Part shown: positions 1 to 5,893 of the stretch, piece by piece
How positions within the stretch are numbered: the stretch's first letter is position 1
How the letters are laid out: the number at the start of each line of letters is the position of its first letter
NCBI GenBank assembly: GCA_031257995.1
Contig: JAIRNN010000086.1
Coordinates: 1 to 7,649 of the forward strand
DNA length: 7,649 bases
Origin: Spirochaetaceae bacterium
GTDB lineage: Bacteria; Spirochaetota; Spirochaetia; Treponematales; Breznakiellaceae
Direction of reading: 5' to 3'
Made by a program: the position numbers and the translations under genes
Notes under the pieces: model-generated
Databases searched by the model: none
Told to the model about the DNA's origin: nothing
The model's input: the letters and a program-made list of their open reading frames with translations, nothing else

Positions 1-111
1 GAAATAAATAAAATTGTGAGTAGAATTAACTCAACGCCGATGAAGTGTTTGGGATTTAAAACCCCTGCTGAGGTTTTTGCCAAATGCGGGGGTGTTGCAC
101 TTGCTGGTTGA
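1..111 (+). CDS. IS30-family transposase, C-terminal 36 codons (5' end outside window)
   Basis: The reading frame is open from the first base to TGA at 109-111. It reads INKIVSRINSTPMKCLGF followed by KTPAEVFAK and VALAG. The pattern 'lN.rP.k.LgfkTP.EvF' is the hallmark C-terminal end of the IS30-family DDE transposase catalytic domain. Only the tail is visible, so catalytic residues and the state of the full gene cannot be judged. No clear IS30 terminal inverted repeat could be recognised downstream without the other end for comparison. The AT-rich stretch after it suggests that the IS boundary lies within about 100 bp. Confidence 0.8.
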   Translation, partial: EINKIVSRINSTPMKCLGFKTPAEVFAKCGGVALAG

Positions 112-336
112 ATCCGGCATAAAAATAATATTTATGAAGAAAAAATATCAATGAGAAAACCATTGGAGGTACTAATGACAGGATGGGCAACACCAACGGC
201 AAACGAAACCAATGGTATTGAAATAATATTTAAAAAAGAGAAGAAATAATATGAAATACGGGCCAAACTTCGCATAACGGGAAGCGGTCGTGTTTTGGGA
301 ACAGGTTCAGTCTGCTAGGAGATACTGGAGGATAGT
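112..336 (+). other. AT-rich junction between the IS30 end and the permease gene, with tiny ORF remnants
   Basis: No recognisable gene is present. A possible 24-codon ORF at 175-249 (MTGWATPTANETNGIEIIF, then basic residues) has GGAGG at 165-169, 5 nt before its ATG. In the same frame as the permease, codons 250-315 read YEIRAKLRITGSGRVLGTG, then VC and a stop at 316-318. This could be the beta-strand-rich tail of a destroyed upstream gene. Neither matches a family I know. I read this stretch as debris left by the IS30 insertion. Confidence 0.3.
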
Positions 337-1488
337 ATGAGGAAGAGTACGTTTTTTATGAAGATGATCGCCGCTTCGCTGTTGAAACGGCGCGGGCGTA
401 TGATTACCGCGCTGCTTGCCGTCTCTATCGGATCCACCGTTCTGTGCGGCCTCTTAACGCTGAGTTTTGATATTCCGCGTCAGATGGGCCGGGAGTTTCG
501 TTCCTACGGCGCGAATCTCATCGTCTATCCGCGAGGAGAGGGCGGGCTAAGCGAGGCGGAGGCGCGGGCGGCTCTTTCGCGGGTGCCCTCCGATGCCCTT
601 GTCGGCGCGGCCCCCTACCGGTATCAGCCCACGAAGATTAACGAACGTCCTTTTGTCGCGGCGGGTACCGATCTTGACGAGGCGCGGAAGACCAGCCCGT
701 GGTGGTTTGTGCTGGGCCGCTGGCCTTCCGGGGAGGGCGAGGCGCTCATCGGGAAAGAGATCGCCCAGACCTTGCAACTCGCCGCCGGAGGGGAATTTAT
801 CCCCGCCGGTTCCGACACGCCTTTTACCGTGACGGGTATCCTCGAAACAGGCGGCGTTGAGGAATCGTTCTTCATCGTGTCAATGGCCGATTGCGCGAAA
901 ATAGCCGCCGGCTTGGATAACGGCGCGGGAAGCGGCGCAAAAACTGCGGATACTTTCGCCGCCGATCTCCTCGAACTCTCCGTGGCCCGAGACGCAGAGG
1001 CCCTTGCAGCCATCGCCGTCGGCATCAATCAAGCCGTCCCCGGTGTCGAGGCGAACCTCGTCAAACGGCTTGCCGCGTCCGAAGGCGGCGTACTTACCAA
1101 ACTGGGCGCGTTGACCGCGATTGTAACGCTCATCGTCCTCCTCTTAACGATGATCTGCGTGGCAACGACGATGATCTCGGTGGTAGCCGAGCGGCGGCGC
1201 GAGATCGGCCTCAAAAAAGCCCTCGGCGCGGCGAACCGTTCCCTGCTTGCCGAGTTTCTGGGAGAAGCGGTCTTTCTGGGACTTTTAGGCGGTCTTTTCG
1301 GCGCGATTCTCGGTATCGTCTTCGCCCAAGGCGTGTCGGTCAACGTATTCCACCGTCCCATCGCCTGGCGAAGCTCGATCGCCCCGCTCACGATAACCGC
1401 ATCGGCCCTGATTACCGCTCTTTCGTCGTTATTGTCCCTGAAACAGGCCGTTTCGGTAGACCCGGTCATCGTGCTTCGTGGAGAATAG
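337..1488 (+). CDS. FtsX/MacB-family ABC transporter permease, P19 iron-cluster type
   Basis: This is a 383-residue inner-membrane permease of an ATP-driven transporter. A basic N-terminus (LLKRRGR, 16-21) is followed by TM1 at about 22-44. A large extracytoplasmic MacB-like domain of about 200 residues comes next, beginning DIPRQMGREFRSYGANLIVY. Three C-terminal TM segments follow (about 258-284, 303-332 and 346-368), with the cytoplasmic loop ERRREIGLKKALGA after TM2 and the family-typical tail VDPVIVLR. The 'YGANL' motif after TM1 is typical of the paired permeases in P19/FTR1 iron-uptake clusters of Campylobacter, Fusobacterium and spirochaetes (family knowledge). The start is supported by GGAGG at 327-331, 5 nt before ATG. 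Those clusters normally carry two permeases and an ATPase, but none is adjacent here: IS30 debris lies upstream and repeats lie downstream. Its partners are therefore elsewhere or lost. The metal substrate is inferred. Confidence 0.85.
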   Translation: MRKSTFFMKMIAASLLKRRGRMITALLAVSIGSTVLCGLLTLSFDIPRQMGREFRSYGANLIVYPRGEGGLSEAEARAALSRVPSDALVGAAPYRYQPTKINERPFVAAGTDLDEARKTSPWWFVLGRWPSGEGEALIGKEIAQTLQLAAGGEFIPAGSDTPFTVTGILETGGVEESFFIVSMADCAKIAAGLDNGAGSGAKTADTFAADLLELSVARDAEALAAIAVGINQAVPGVEANLVKRLAASEGGVLTKLGALTAIVTLIVLLLTMICVATTMISVVAERRREIGLKKALGAANRSLLAEFLGEAVFLGLLGGLFGAILGIVFAQGVSVNVFHRPIAWRSSIAPLTITASALITALSSLLSLKQAVSVDPVIVLRGE

Positions 1489-1491
1489 CTG

Positions 1492-1504
1492 CCCCCTACG
1501 GGGG
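1492..1504 (+). terminator. Short GC hairpin just after the permease stop
   Basis: CCCCC-TAC-GGGGG begins 4 nt after the stop codon. The stem is 5 bp with a 3-nt loop and is followed by GAATGGAAAATT rather than a T tract. It could act as a weak terminator or a 3'-end stabiliser, but it lacks the U-run of a canonical intrinsic terminator. Confidence 0.35.
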
Positions 1505-1506
1505 AA

Positions 1507-1541
1507 TGGAAAATTGATAATTGAAAATGGAAAATGAAAGG
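1507..1541. repeat. Low-complexity 'tggaaaattgataattgaaaat' type repeat
   Basis: A quasi-periodic run of TGGAAAA / TTGATAA / TTGAAAA / TGGAAAA / TGAAAGG units occupies the space behind the permease hairpin. Runs of this type occur in intergenic DNA of several AT-tolerant genomes (general knowledge). It has no coding signal. It is described only because it fills the gap between the permease and the next gene remnant. Confidence 0.45.
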
Positions 1542-1650
1542 AGGCGGACGGGTAGTGTGTTTTATCGCCAGCCGCTGACCACTGCTCAATATGATGGGGG
1601 CGTTGAACAAACGGCTGAATTTTGTTATATGAGAAGCGGAGGTATGAACA

Positions 1651-1892
1651 ATGACCGGAAACAGTATAATGCTTGATGAATTTGCCTATTACAAAGCCCG
1701 TCAGGATGAAATTGTCCATATATCGGCGAAATAGCCGTCATCAAAGACCATGCGGTAAAAGGCTATTACAAGACAATGGGCGAAGCCCTCGAAGCAGTGC
1801 GGGATTATTCCATTGAAACCTATTTGCTCAAAGACTGTCGCCTAAAAGGGACAGATATTGTCCGTCTGTATAACCGTTCATTTCGTTTCGTC
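1651..1892 (+). pseudogene. Frameshifted small hypothetical protein (DUF5678-like), ~80 codons
   Basis: The first frame starts at ATG 1651, 9 nt after a GCGGAGG ribosome site. It reads MLDEFAYYKARQDEIV, then runs into TAG at 1732-1734. The expected continuation lies in another frame from about 1725: GEIAVIKDHAVKGYYKT, then EALEAV, YLLKDC and GTDIV up to about 1892. Joined, these give the layout I know for small proteins of about 85 residues, often found near toxin genes or aspartyl-protease genes in treponemes. The general plan, 'YY.....EIV..HiGe.vvIkd..VkGYY', resembles DUF5678. The break lies at 1714-1725, where CATATATC seems altered and a 'EG' pair is missing. The downstream frame stays open to 2180 only because it runs into unrelated repeat DNA. 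The molecular function is unknown. Confidence 0.6.
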
Positions 1893-1913
1893 ATTCTAAC
1901 ACCTGAATCACAG

Positions 1914-1972
1914 TTAACCCCAGATGAGACAGATGTGCACAGATTGAATAGTAACAAAATCATCTGTGTTAA
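1914..1972. repeat. Inverted-repeat remnant of the 'ACAGATG' type
   Basis: TTAACCCCAGATGA at 1914-1927 is mirrored by TCATCTGTGTTAA at 1960-1972, with one base difference in length and one mismatch. The interior carries further CAGATG/CACAGATT units. Similar words (AATCTGTG, TTATCCGCG) recur at 2222-2252 and inside the palindrome at 3613-3732. This suggests decayed members of one dispersed family. Confidence 0.45.
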
Positions 1973-2004
1973 GGGAGACGGTCTGATGAGCGATATGGGG
2001 AGTG

Positions 2005-2162
2005 AACCGCCAAGGCGAAAAAGGCGTAGAAGGTTTTCATTGACAGATGTGCGTCCTACCGCTAATCTGTCTGTTCCACCAGCCTTCAATAACCCCTGTA
2101 GCTCCTGTAAAACCGATAGATTATCTTATCGGTATCCGCCATCCTTCTTCGCCTTCGCGGTT
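2005..2162. repeat. MITE-like repeat, copy A (158 bp with terminal inverted repeats)
   Basis: The left end AACCGCCAAGGCGAA (2005-2019) and the right end TTCGCCTTCGCGGTT (2148-2162) are inverted repeats matching at 14 of 15 positions. The body aligns by eye along its length with copy B at 5682-5834. Shared words are CGCCAAGGCG, ATCCTA/GTCCTA, CTGTCTGTT/CCGTCTGTT, GCCTTCAATA, CCTGTAAA and CATCCG/CATCCT, ending in TTCGCCTTCGCGGTTAA. An internal hairpin CCGATA-N8-TATCGG sits at 2113-2132. It encodes nothing recognisable and would be non-autonomous. No convincing target duplication is visible. Confidence 0.75.
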
Positions 2163-2462
2163 AAATTTCTTGAGAGTTAGTGAAATAGAAAGATCGACAG
2201 GAGAGTGCCCGACTTCCGAATATAAATCTGTGTTTATCCGCGCTTATCCGCGCAATTAGCGGCAGTTTGGGATTAAAGCCTGTGATGAAGAAAAAAGCGG
2301 GCAAATTCAGTAAATTATTAAAAGAGTCCGCGCTTGTTGTCGCGCCTGATTTATATATTGCCGAATTAACCAATACGTTTTGGAAATATCGCCGGGCGAA
2401 GATTTTTACCAAAGATGAATGTCTGCAATATATCCATGACGGACTAAATTATGTGGATAAAT

Positions 2463-3322
2463 TTAGAGCTTATCCGGGAACAAGGCCGGGGTGAACCGGG
2501 ATCAGGTTGCGCCAAGCTATTATGGCACAGGCTAACTCTGCCAGCCCCTGACAGTTCCTCACTTTCTTCTCATACCGTACCGGCCGTTTCCTGAACCGGT
2601 TCATCCGCGAATGACATACCTCCACCACCCGCCGCCGTGCTGCATACAGTGGATTATTCTCCTTTTCCTCCCGCTCCTCTCCCGCCCCCCGGACGCGCGC
2701 CTTGTACCCCAGCCCTTCCGCCAGTCCCCGCGCCCTGCATACCCCGCATCCGGGCACATATTCATCCCTTTCGGGCCTGCGGTAACCAGAGACTTCAGCG
2801 TTTCTTCCAATAACTTGATGTCATGCCGGCCGGCCCCGCCCAGTACGATACTTATCGGCAATCCGTGTGACCCGGCCGCTATACTCCGTTTGATCCCTTT
2901 TTTCCCGGTCCGCAGGATTGTTTCCCGTCCCTTCCCGGGCCAGCGGCGCCTTCACCATGCTCCCGCCCGCGCTTTGCCATTCCCGGCCCAGCCCCTTCAA
3001 CGCTTCATAGGCCGTCAGCCCTTCCCGCCGCATCCTCAGGAAAAATCCGGCCTGTGCCCGTTCGCTGAAATACTGGCGGATGCCGCCGGCCGCCCCGTAT
3101 TCTTTGAGCGGCGCCTTCCACCGGATGCCGGTTCGCAACACATAGAATATGCCTTCCGGCACCCGCCGCGGCGGTACCGGTTTTCGTCCCGCCGGTGTTC
3201 CGGCACCAATGCCTTCACCGCTTCCCACAGTTCATCGGTTAGTTCCCGTGACCTAATCCCGGTCCCTTTGTCTCGTTTCATACTTCCTTTTCGGCCGTTT
3301 TTTATTCTCGGATAAGCTCTTA
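2463..3322. mobile_element. IS5-family insertion sequence (854 bp) with 3-bp TTA target duplication
   Basis: The element spans 2466-3319. Its left end GAGCTTATCCGGGAACAA and the reverse complement of its right end, GAGCTTATCCGAGAATAA, match at 16 of 18 positions. TTA lies directly outside both ends (2463-2465 and 3320-3322), fitting the TNA target of the IS427/IS1031 groups of the IS5 family. The size also fits. Excision restores a continuous PIN-domain reading frame, which independently confirms both boundaries. The transposase is on the minus strand and is not intact, so the copy should move only if a functional relative supplies transposase in trans. Confidence 0.88.
2470..3281 (-). pseudogene. 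IS5-family (IS427-like) transposase, broken by three frameshifts
   Basis: Reading on the minus strand, the start MKRDKGTGIRSRELTDELWE at 3281 has AGGAA just upstream. The frame changes near 3200, where VPPRRVPEGIFYVLRTG, WKAPLKEYGA and QYFSERAQAGFF follow. It changes again at the GGGAAAAAAGGG run (2895-2906), then continues LPISIVLGGAGRHDIKLLEE. The third change is near 2725, then GLGYKARVRG, NPLYAARRRVVEVCHS and MNRFRKRPVRYEKK, ending at TAA inside the left terminal repeat. The second Asp (CPDAGY) and the Glu (VVEVCHS) of the DDE triad survive. The first Asp appears to be replaced by Gly: codon GGC at 2965-2967 gives A-G-G-S where A-D-G-S is expected. IS427 members can use one programmed frameshift, but three shifts plus a lost catalytic residue mean decay. 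Confidence 0.82.
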
Positions 3323-3520
3323 TAGACAGCATGGAGATTTGACAGGAGGCGTTTTCAGAGGGAATACATAACGGTCATTCAATTTATGATATGTTTTATA
3401 TGGTGGTTACAAGAAGAAATGACGGTATTCTGATAACCAACGATTCGGTTTTAGCCGCAATGTGTAAAGATAATAATATTCAAATATGCTAATTAACATA
3501 ACAGATTATTCCGGCGCGAA

Positions 3521-3611
3521 GATCCGGGGTCCTAGGGGTGGAACCCGGGACTGTGTCCTTTGGAGAGGGGGTGCCGGGAGCCCGTAGGGCGGGAGGCAGG
3601 GGAGACTTCCC
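3521..3611. repeat. GC-rich hairpin-type intergenic repeat (short version)
   Basis: The stretch starts GATCCGGGG and ends GGCGGGAGGCAGGGGAGACTTCCC. It contains GAGAGGGGGTGCCGGGAGCCC and has no coding signal. The start, the GAGGGGGT block and the end resemble, on the opposite strand, positions 6744-6501, which start GATCCGGGG and end GCGGGCAGGAGCGAGGGGGA. The terminal GGGGAGACTTCCCC hairpin is split here by the palindrome at 3613-3732, and its second half reappears at 3737-3747. Confidence 0.45.
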
Positions 3612-3612
3612 A

Positions 3613-3732
3613 CTGTCAACAAGTTAAGCAAATAAAAGGTCCACAGATTTCCCCGATTACACAGATTTTTGTTTCAAAACCTATCTTTAATCTGTGGAAA
3701 TCTGTGGACAAAAATTCTTAACTTGTTGACAG
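3613..3732. repeat. 120-bp palindromic MITE-like element flanked by a 9-bp direct repeat
   Basis: CTGTCAACAAGTTAAG (3613-3628) and CTTAACTTGTTGACAG (3717-3732) are exact reverse complements. Inside them GTCCACAGATTTCC (3639-3652) pairs exactly with GGAAATCTGTGGAC (3696-3709). Inside that, ACAGATT (3661-3667) pairs with AATCTGT (3689-3695). That gives 37 perfect base pairs in one long hairpin. AGACTTCCC occurs at 3603-3611 and again at 3737-3745, consistent with a target-site duplication made when the element entered the GC-rich hairpin repeat. It has no coding capacity and lies between the repeat and the tRNA 3' ends. Confidence 0.7.
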
Positions 3733-3778
3733 AGGAAGACTTCCCCCTTTATAGCAGGAATGACAGACAAACTAAAAA

Positions 3779-3865
3779 CGGAGAGAGAGGGATTCGAACC
3801 CTCGGACCCCTTACGAGGTCAACGGTTTTCGAGACCGCCCGATTCAACCGCTCTCGCATCTCTCC
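3779..3865 (-). tRNA. tRNA-Ser (anticodon CGA)
   Basis: The minus strand reads an acceptor stem GGAGAGA / TCTCTCC with discriminator G, and a T arm GAGGG-TTCGAAT-CCCTC. The anticodon loop CTCGAAA gives anticodon CGA, which decodes UCG. A long variable arm (GACCTCGTAAGGGGTC) is typical of class II serine tRNAs. The length is 87 nt and the CCA end is not encoded. A T5 run directly follows the 3' end and could help termination. It is the downstream member of a two-tRNA unit. Confidence 0.95.
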
Positions 3866-3872
3866 AGAGCGA

Positions 3873-3958
<86 letters not shown>

Positions 3959-3975
3959 GTATAGGCATCCCGTTC

Positions 3976-4004
3976 AGTCTAGCCTATTTGCGGCAAGTGT
4001 TCAA
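3976..4004 (-). promoter_or_regulatory. Sigma70-type promoter for the tRNA-Ser pair
   Basis: On the minus strand TTGAAC (3999-4004) is followed after exactly 17 bp by TAGACT (3976-3981). The first tRNA begins 17 nt further on. The -35 box matches TTGACA at 4 of 6 positions, and the -10 box matches TATAAT at 4 of 6. The position between the yejF stop and the tRNA start supports it. Confidence 0.6.
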
Positions 4005-4022
4005 GCGGCGCGCGTGTTTTGG

Positions 4023-5618
4023 CTACAGCTCGCCGAATGCCGTCCGCATGAGTTCTTTGGTGTAGGGGTTTTGCGGGTTTTCCATGATGTCGCGAACGCG
4101 GCCCTGCTCGACAATTTTGCCCGCCTGCATGATGAGCACGGTATGGCAGAGGCTGCGAACGACGCGGAGGTCGTGGCTGATGAAGATGTAGGAAAGGTGG
4201 CGGCGTCTCTGGAGTTCGAGGAGGAGGTTGATCACCTGAACCTGCACCGTCCGGTCGAGAGAGGAGGTCGGCTCGTCGAGGATGAGGATGTCGGGCTGGA
4301 GGATGAGGCTCCGCGCGATGGCGATCCGCTGACGCTGGCCGCCTGAAAACTCGTTGGGATAACGGTCGAGGATGTCTGCTTCTTCGAGGCCCACCTCGTC
4401 CAGCACGTCCTGTACCCTCGCGGTGATTTCACGTTGCGGGTAGCGTTTGTGAACCAAAAGCCCTTCGCCGACAATCTCACGCACCGTCTGCCGGGGTGAA
4501 AGACTGCCGTAGGGATCCTGAAAGATCATCTGCATCCGGGGACGGAGCGGGCGCAACGCTTTCTGTTTCAGCCTGTGGATATCCTGTCCCAGCACGTTGA
4601 TGCCTCCCGTACTCTTTTCCAGCCGCAACAGCGCCTTGCCCAGCGTCGTTTTCCCCGATCCGCTCTCCCCAACAAAGGCGAGGCTTTCGCCCCTGCACAG
4701 TTCAAACGAGACCCCATCCACCGCCTTGATGTAGCCGGTTACCTTCCGCAGAATGCCGGTTTTCACCGGAAAATAGACCTTGAGATCGTCAACCGTTGCC
4801 ACGACCGGCGCGTTTGCCGGAAGCGGCGGGACCAGCGTGGTTTCCGCGCCAACGCTGTCTGCGGCGATGAGCAGCTTCGTGTAGTCCTCGCGTGGCGCGC
4901 CAAACAGGGCGGGGGGCGAGCCTTCTTCGACGATCCGCCCTTCCTTCATCACGATCACGCGGTCCGCAAACCGGCGCACTAGACCTAAGTCATGCGTGAT
5001 GAACAGCACAGACATTCCCATGCCGCGTTGCAACTCTTTCAGCAGGGCGAGAATCTGCGCCTGAATCGTTACGTCAAGGGCCGTTGTCGGCTCGTCGGCG
5101 ATGAGCAGAGCCGGGTTGTTGATCAACGCCATCGCGATCATCACGCGCTGCCGTTCCCCGCCGGACAACTCGTGGGGATAGGCGGCAAGGCGCTTACGCG
5201 CGTCCCGAAGGCCCACCCGTTCCAGTGCCTCGGTAACCGGCGCCCTTATCTTTTTGGGCGCGATTCCCTGGTGTAGCCTGAGCGACTCGCCCAGTTGTTT
5301 CTCGATACGGTGCAGCGGGTTGAGGCTGGTCATCGGCTCCTGAAACACCATGCCGATCTTCGACCCGCGCAACGCCCGCAGTTCCGCGTTGTTCATCGCC
5401 AGCACGTTCCGCCCCTCAAACAGCGCCTCGCCGCCATAGGACAGCCACTCCTCACTCTGAAGCCGCAACAGGGCCTGCGCACTCACCGTCTTTCCGGAAC
5501 CACTCTCCCCCACAATCGCGACAATCTCGTTTCTGTCAACATGAAAATCAATCCCATGAACGACTTCACGGTCAAAAGAAGCGGTAAAACGGCGATACTC
5601 GACGAGGCGTTCACTCAT
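4023..5618 (-). CDS. yejF: Fused double-ATPase subunit of a peptide ABC importer (YejF/DppDF type)
   Basis: This is a 531-residue cytoplasmic ATPase that energises an oligopeptide-type importer. Two complete nucleotide-binding domains are fused. Domain 1 has Walker A GESGSGKT (37-44), Q-loop FQEP (92-95), signature LSGGERQ (151-157), Walker B LLIADEP (171-177) and H-loop THD (208-210). Domain 2 has GESGSGKT (317-324), FQDP (366-369), FSGGQRQ (424-430), ILILDEP (444-450) and SHD (481-483). The 'DYTKLL' and 'NPYTKEL' stretches mark the oligopeptide-ATPase C-terminal regions. Length and motif order match E. coli YejF, whose system imports peptides such as microcin C. I chose ATG 5618 (MSERLVEYRR), which aligns with the family. 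An in-frame ATG at 5636 would add six residues inside a palindrome. Neither start has a clear Shine-Dalgarno. No permease or binding-protein gene is adjacent. The exact substrate is inferred. Confidence 0.93.
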   Translation of the reverse strand: MSERLVEYRRFTASFDREVVHGIDFHVDRNEIVAIVGESGSGKTVSAQALLRLQSEEWLSYGGEALFEGRNVLAMNNAELRALRGSKIGMVFQEPMTSLNPLHRIEKQLGESLRLHQGIAPKKIRAPVTEALERVGLRDARKRLAAYPHELSGGERQRVMIAMALINNPALLIADEPTTALDVTIQAQILALLKELQRGMGMSVLFITHDLGLVRRFADRVIVMKEGRIVEEGSPPALFGAPREDYTKLLIAADSVGAETTLVPPLPANAPVVATVDDLKVYFPVKTGILRKVTGYIKAVDGVSFELCRGESLAFVGESGSGKTTLGKALLRLEKSTGGINVLGQDIHRLKQKALRPLRPRMQMIFQDPYGSLSPRQTVREIVGEGLLVHKRYPQREITARVQDVLDEVGLEEADILDRYPNEFSGGQRQRIAIARSLILQPDILILDEPTSSLDRTVQVQVINLLLELQRRRHLSYIFISHDLRVVRSLCHTVLIMQAGKIVEQGRVRDIMENPQNPYTKELMRTAFGEL

Positions 5619-5630
5619 ACCAACAGCATA

Positions 5631-5644
5631 CCGCATTTATGCGG
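5631..5644. promoter_or_regulatory. Perfect palindrome directly upstream of yejF
   Basis: CCGCAT-TT-ATGCGG is a perfect 6-bp inverted repeat 12 nt before the preferred start codon (5618). It overlaps the alternative ATG at 5636. It could be an operator half-site pair or an mRNA hairpin at the translation start. No regulator can be named from the sequence. Confidence 0.4.
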
Positions 5645-5681
5645 AATTTGCAACCGGAACCCTTTCCACCCTTAATTGAAT

Positions 5682-5834
5682 TTAACCATAAAGGCGCGCC
5701 AAGGCGCAAAAGGTTTTTTCAGATAGATGCGCATCCTAACGTCAATCCGTCTGTTTTGCCGCCTTCAATAGTGCCTGTAAAGCCGACAGGCTGTCAAACC
5801 AGCACGCTCCATCCGTATTCGCCTTCGCGGTTAA
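5682..5834. repeat. MITE-like repeat, copy B (153 bp)
   Basis: The copy starts TTAACCATAAAGGCG (5682-5696) and ends TTCGCCTTCGCGGTTAA (5818-5834). These ends are imperfect inverted repeats. The body aligns with copy A at 2005-2162 in the same orientation. The internal hairpin of copy A is represented here by GACAGGCTGTC (GACA/TGTC stem), so base pairing is kept although the sequence differs. It fills most of the gap between rubrerythrin and yejF and probably separates two formerly closer genes. Confidence 0.75.
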
Positions 5835-5893
5835 TTCCTGCCGTTTTGCCAACAGACAGAAACATCCCCAAACACATGAGTTTTGAAACAGTC

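Larger units (their letters stand above)
2267..3492 (+). pseudogene. VapC-like PIN-domain toxin gene, interrupted by an IS5-family element
   Basis: The upstream piece (about 2267-2465) encodes KAGKFSKLLKESALVVAPD and then LYIAELTNTFWKYRRAKIF, ending YVDKF. The downstream piece (3323-3492) encodes EGIHNGHSIYDMFYMVV and then RRNDGILITNDSVLAAMC, ending at TAA. Removing the 854-bp IS plus one TTA copy restores one frame through the junction (DKF-IDSMEI). Three PIN acidic residues remain: Glu of AELTN, Asp of IYDMF and Asp of TND. The gene is also dead in two other ways. The start with the first Asp ('DAN') is missing or out of frame. TGA at 3340-3342 also stands where the family usually has a Trp. 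PIN toxins are metal-dependent RNases paired with a small antitoxin, and no antitoxin is visible upstream, where repeat debris lies instead. Confidence 0.8.

Noticed and set aside
1545..1680. Open frame ending AQYDGGVEQTAEFCYMRSGG before the small pseudogene
   Set aside because: It arises from the low-complexity repeat, has no start, overlaps the better-supported frame at 1651, and matches no family I recognise.
1893..2180. C-terminal part of the 134-codon ORF as a real protein
   Set aside because: It is encoded by two repeat elements, one of which recurs at 5682-5834, and has biased composition. It has no family-like pattern.
2895..2906. Programmed frameshift site making a functional transposase
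   Set aside because: The A6 run is suggestive, but two other frameshifts and the missing catalytic Asp make a functional product impossible, and the direction required is not -1.
2611..3315. 234-codon plus-strand ORF inside the IS
   Set aside because: It is the antisense shadow of the GC-rich transposase: Pro/Arg/Ser-rich with no ribosome site. All IS427-type motifs are on the minus strand.
3613..3732. CRISPR or tandem-repeat array
   Set aside because: The repeats are inverted and nested, not direct with unique spacers. There are no cas genes.
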